NCBI RefSeq assembly: GCF_014192575.1
Contig: NZ_JACHYC010000002.1
Coordinates: forward strand, 372,001 to 436,000
Reading direction: 5' to 3'
Length of the DNA: 64,000 nt
Origin: Variovorax sp. Sphag1AA
Lineage (GTDB): Bacteria; Pseudomonadota; Gammaproteobacteria; Burkholderiales; Burkholderiaceae_C
Every line of letters starts with the position of its first letter. Position 1 is the first letter of the stretch. The notes below the pieces were generated by a model that searched no databases, was not told the origin of the DNA, and saw only the letters and a list, made by a program, of their open reading frames with translations. Both the position numbers and the translations under genes were made by a program. Below are positions 62,903 through 64,000 of this stretch, in pieces.

Positions 62903-64000
62903 ATCAACAAAAATCGATGCTCGCGCACTGGCTGCGCGCTGCGGGTGCGGCTGTCTTGGCATTCAGTGCCGCGGCCATCGTGCATGCCCAGAATGCCATC
63001 GAATCGGTCACGAGTTCGATGCAGTCGGGTTCGGAAGTCGTCCGGATCGATTTCTCGAAGCCACTCGCTGCGCCGCCCACCGGGTTTGCAATCCAGACTC
63101 CGGCACGTGTTGCGCTCGATTTCCCGGGGGTGACGAACGCAATCGGTCGCTCTGCCATTGATGTCAATCAGGGCAATCTGCGCTCGATCAACGTGGTTCA
63201 GGCCGGCGAGCGTACGCGCCTCGTGCTGAACCTCAAGCAAGCGACCGCATACAAGACCGAGATTCAGGGCAACTCGCTGCTGGTCGCGCTGGAGCCTGTA
63301 CCCGGTGTTGCGCTGGCGCAGTCGGCGCAGGGCGCGTTCGCGGAAAACCGCAATCGCGACATGCTGCCGTTGAAGGATGTGGACTTCCGTCTCGGCTCCG
63401 ACAACACCGGTCGGGTGATCGTCGATCTGGCCAACAACCAGGTGGGCGTGGACATTCGCCAGCAGGGCAAGAACCTCGTCGTCGAGTTCACCAAGTCGAC
63501 GCTGCCGGAAGGTCTGCGCCGCCGACTCGACGTGGCGGATTTCGGCACGCCGGTTCAGATGGTGACGACCCAGCAAGTGGGCGACCGCGTGCGCATGACC
63601 ATCGAGCCCAAGGGTGAGTGGGAGCACAGCGCCTATCAAAGCGAAAACCAGTTCGTTGTCGAAGTTCGCCCGCGCAAGATCGACCCGACCAAGTTGACCC
63701 AGGGCATTGGCTACAGCGGCGAAAAGCTCTCGCTGAACTTCCAGAACATCGAAGTCCGCTCGCTGCTCCAGGTGATCGCCGATTTCACGAACTTCAATAT
63801 CGTGACCTCGGATTCCGTCACGGGCGCACTGACCCTTCGCCTGAAGGATGTGCCATGGGATCAGGCGCTGGACATCATCCTGCAGGCCAAGAACCTCGGC
63901 ATGCGCAAGAACGGCAGCGTCCTCTGGATTGCTCCGAAGGATGAAATCAACGCTAAGGAAAAGCTGCAGTTCGAGGCGGAAAACGCCATCCAGAATCTTG
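62899..64000 (+). CDS. pilQ: Type IV pilus secretin PilQ (5' part; 3' end beyond window)
   Basis: PilQ is the outer-membrane secretin through which the pilus passes. The 367 codons seen here cover a signal peptide (about 31 residues, ending VHA-QNA), two AMIN domains that bind peptidoglycan (about 35-125 and 150-255) and the start of the secretin N0/STN region (SLNFQNIEVRSLLQVIADFT). The secretin channel domain is outside the window. Downstream genes in relatives are usually aroK-aroB, but this cannot be seen. Confidence 0.96.
   Translation, partial: MNQQKSMLAHWLRAAGAAVLAFSAAAIVHAQNAIESVTSSMQSGSEVVRIDFSKPLAAPPTGFAIQTPARVALDFPGVTNAIGRSAIDVNQGNLRSINVVQAGERTRLVLNLKQATAYKTEIQGNSLLVALEPVPGVALAQSAQGAFAENRNRDMLPLKDVDFRLGSDNTGRVIVDLANNQVGVDIRQQGKNLVVEFTKSTLPEGLRRRLDVADFGTPVQMVTTQQVGDRVRMTIEPKGEWEHSAYQSENQFVVEVRPRKIDPTKLTQGIGYSGEKLSLNFQNIEVRSLLQVIADFTNFNIVTSDSVTGALTLRLKDVPWDQALDIILQAKNLGMRKNGSVLWIAPKDEINAKEKLQFEAENAIQNL

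Overview
The window is about 64 kb of a GC-rich (roughly 65% by eye) Gram-negative chromosome. Gene content and order point to the betaproteobacterial family Comamonadaceae, possibly Variovorax; this is an inference from gene order and protein style, because no 16S gene is present. The supporting blocks are pilMNOPQ next to mrcA-cyaY-lptM-lysA, resB-ccsA after a cytochrome c4 gene and engB, a Burkholderiales-type porin, and groESL under a CIRCE operator. The DNA is almost fully coding, with no intergenic gap over 300 bp. I saw no rRNA, tRNA, CRISPR array, insertion sequence or phage gene.

Layout. 1-6424: type II secretion pseudopilus and inner-membrane genes (gspGHIJKLMN on the minus strand, gspC divergent). 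6435-9362: ilvA, a probable small RNA hidden upstream of it, an OsmC-family gene and coq7. 9363-10983: a highly expressed porin with a structured leader. 11083-17904: a dipeptide-type ABC importer operon containing an M20 amidohydrolase. 17906-27737: a sugar-phosphate block, with zwf divergent from an AfuABC-like importer plus HAD phosphatase, then a lipocalin, then tal-pgi. 27820-33582: a DUF805 protein, exported MsrA, groESL, an FHA protein, small membrane and secreted proteins of unknown role, and a NarL/GacA-type response regulator. 33689-36398: pgm and a short-form gnd. 36484-43924: a phospholipase D-type lipoprotein divergent from a Fur-controlled iron block (TonB receptor, PepSY membrane protein, tiny natural His6 membrane protein, second TonB receptor). 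43947-49401: phosphoribosyltransferase, metK with a structured leader, two LpxL-type acyltransferases, an alpha/beta hydrolase and engB. 49472-55457: cytochrome c4, the ResB-CcsA haem-ligation pair and MsrPQ. 55479-64000: lysA, lptM, cyaY, mrcA and pilMNOP with the start of pilQ.

How the genes fit together. Five genes of glucose-6-phosphate and pentose-phosphate metabolism (zwf, tal, pgi, pgm, gnd) lie within 19 kb. The ABC importer between zwf and tal resembles the AfuABC hexose-phosphate family more than an iron importer: its binding protein has a His-Asp pair and no adjacent tyrosines, and its ATPase gene overlaps a HAD phosphatase gene. A complete route from sugar-phosphate uptake into the pentose phosphate pathway is therefore plausible. 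MsrA (exported, one cysteine) and MsrPQ give two envelope methionine-sulfoxide repair routes. The less described elements are mostly RNA-level: a 90-nt sRNA with anti-Shine-Dalgarno loops upstream of ilvA, a metK leader that buries its own ribosome site in a terminator-like hairpin, and a porin leader with competing helices and an orphan Shine-Dalgarno.
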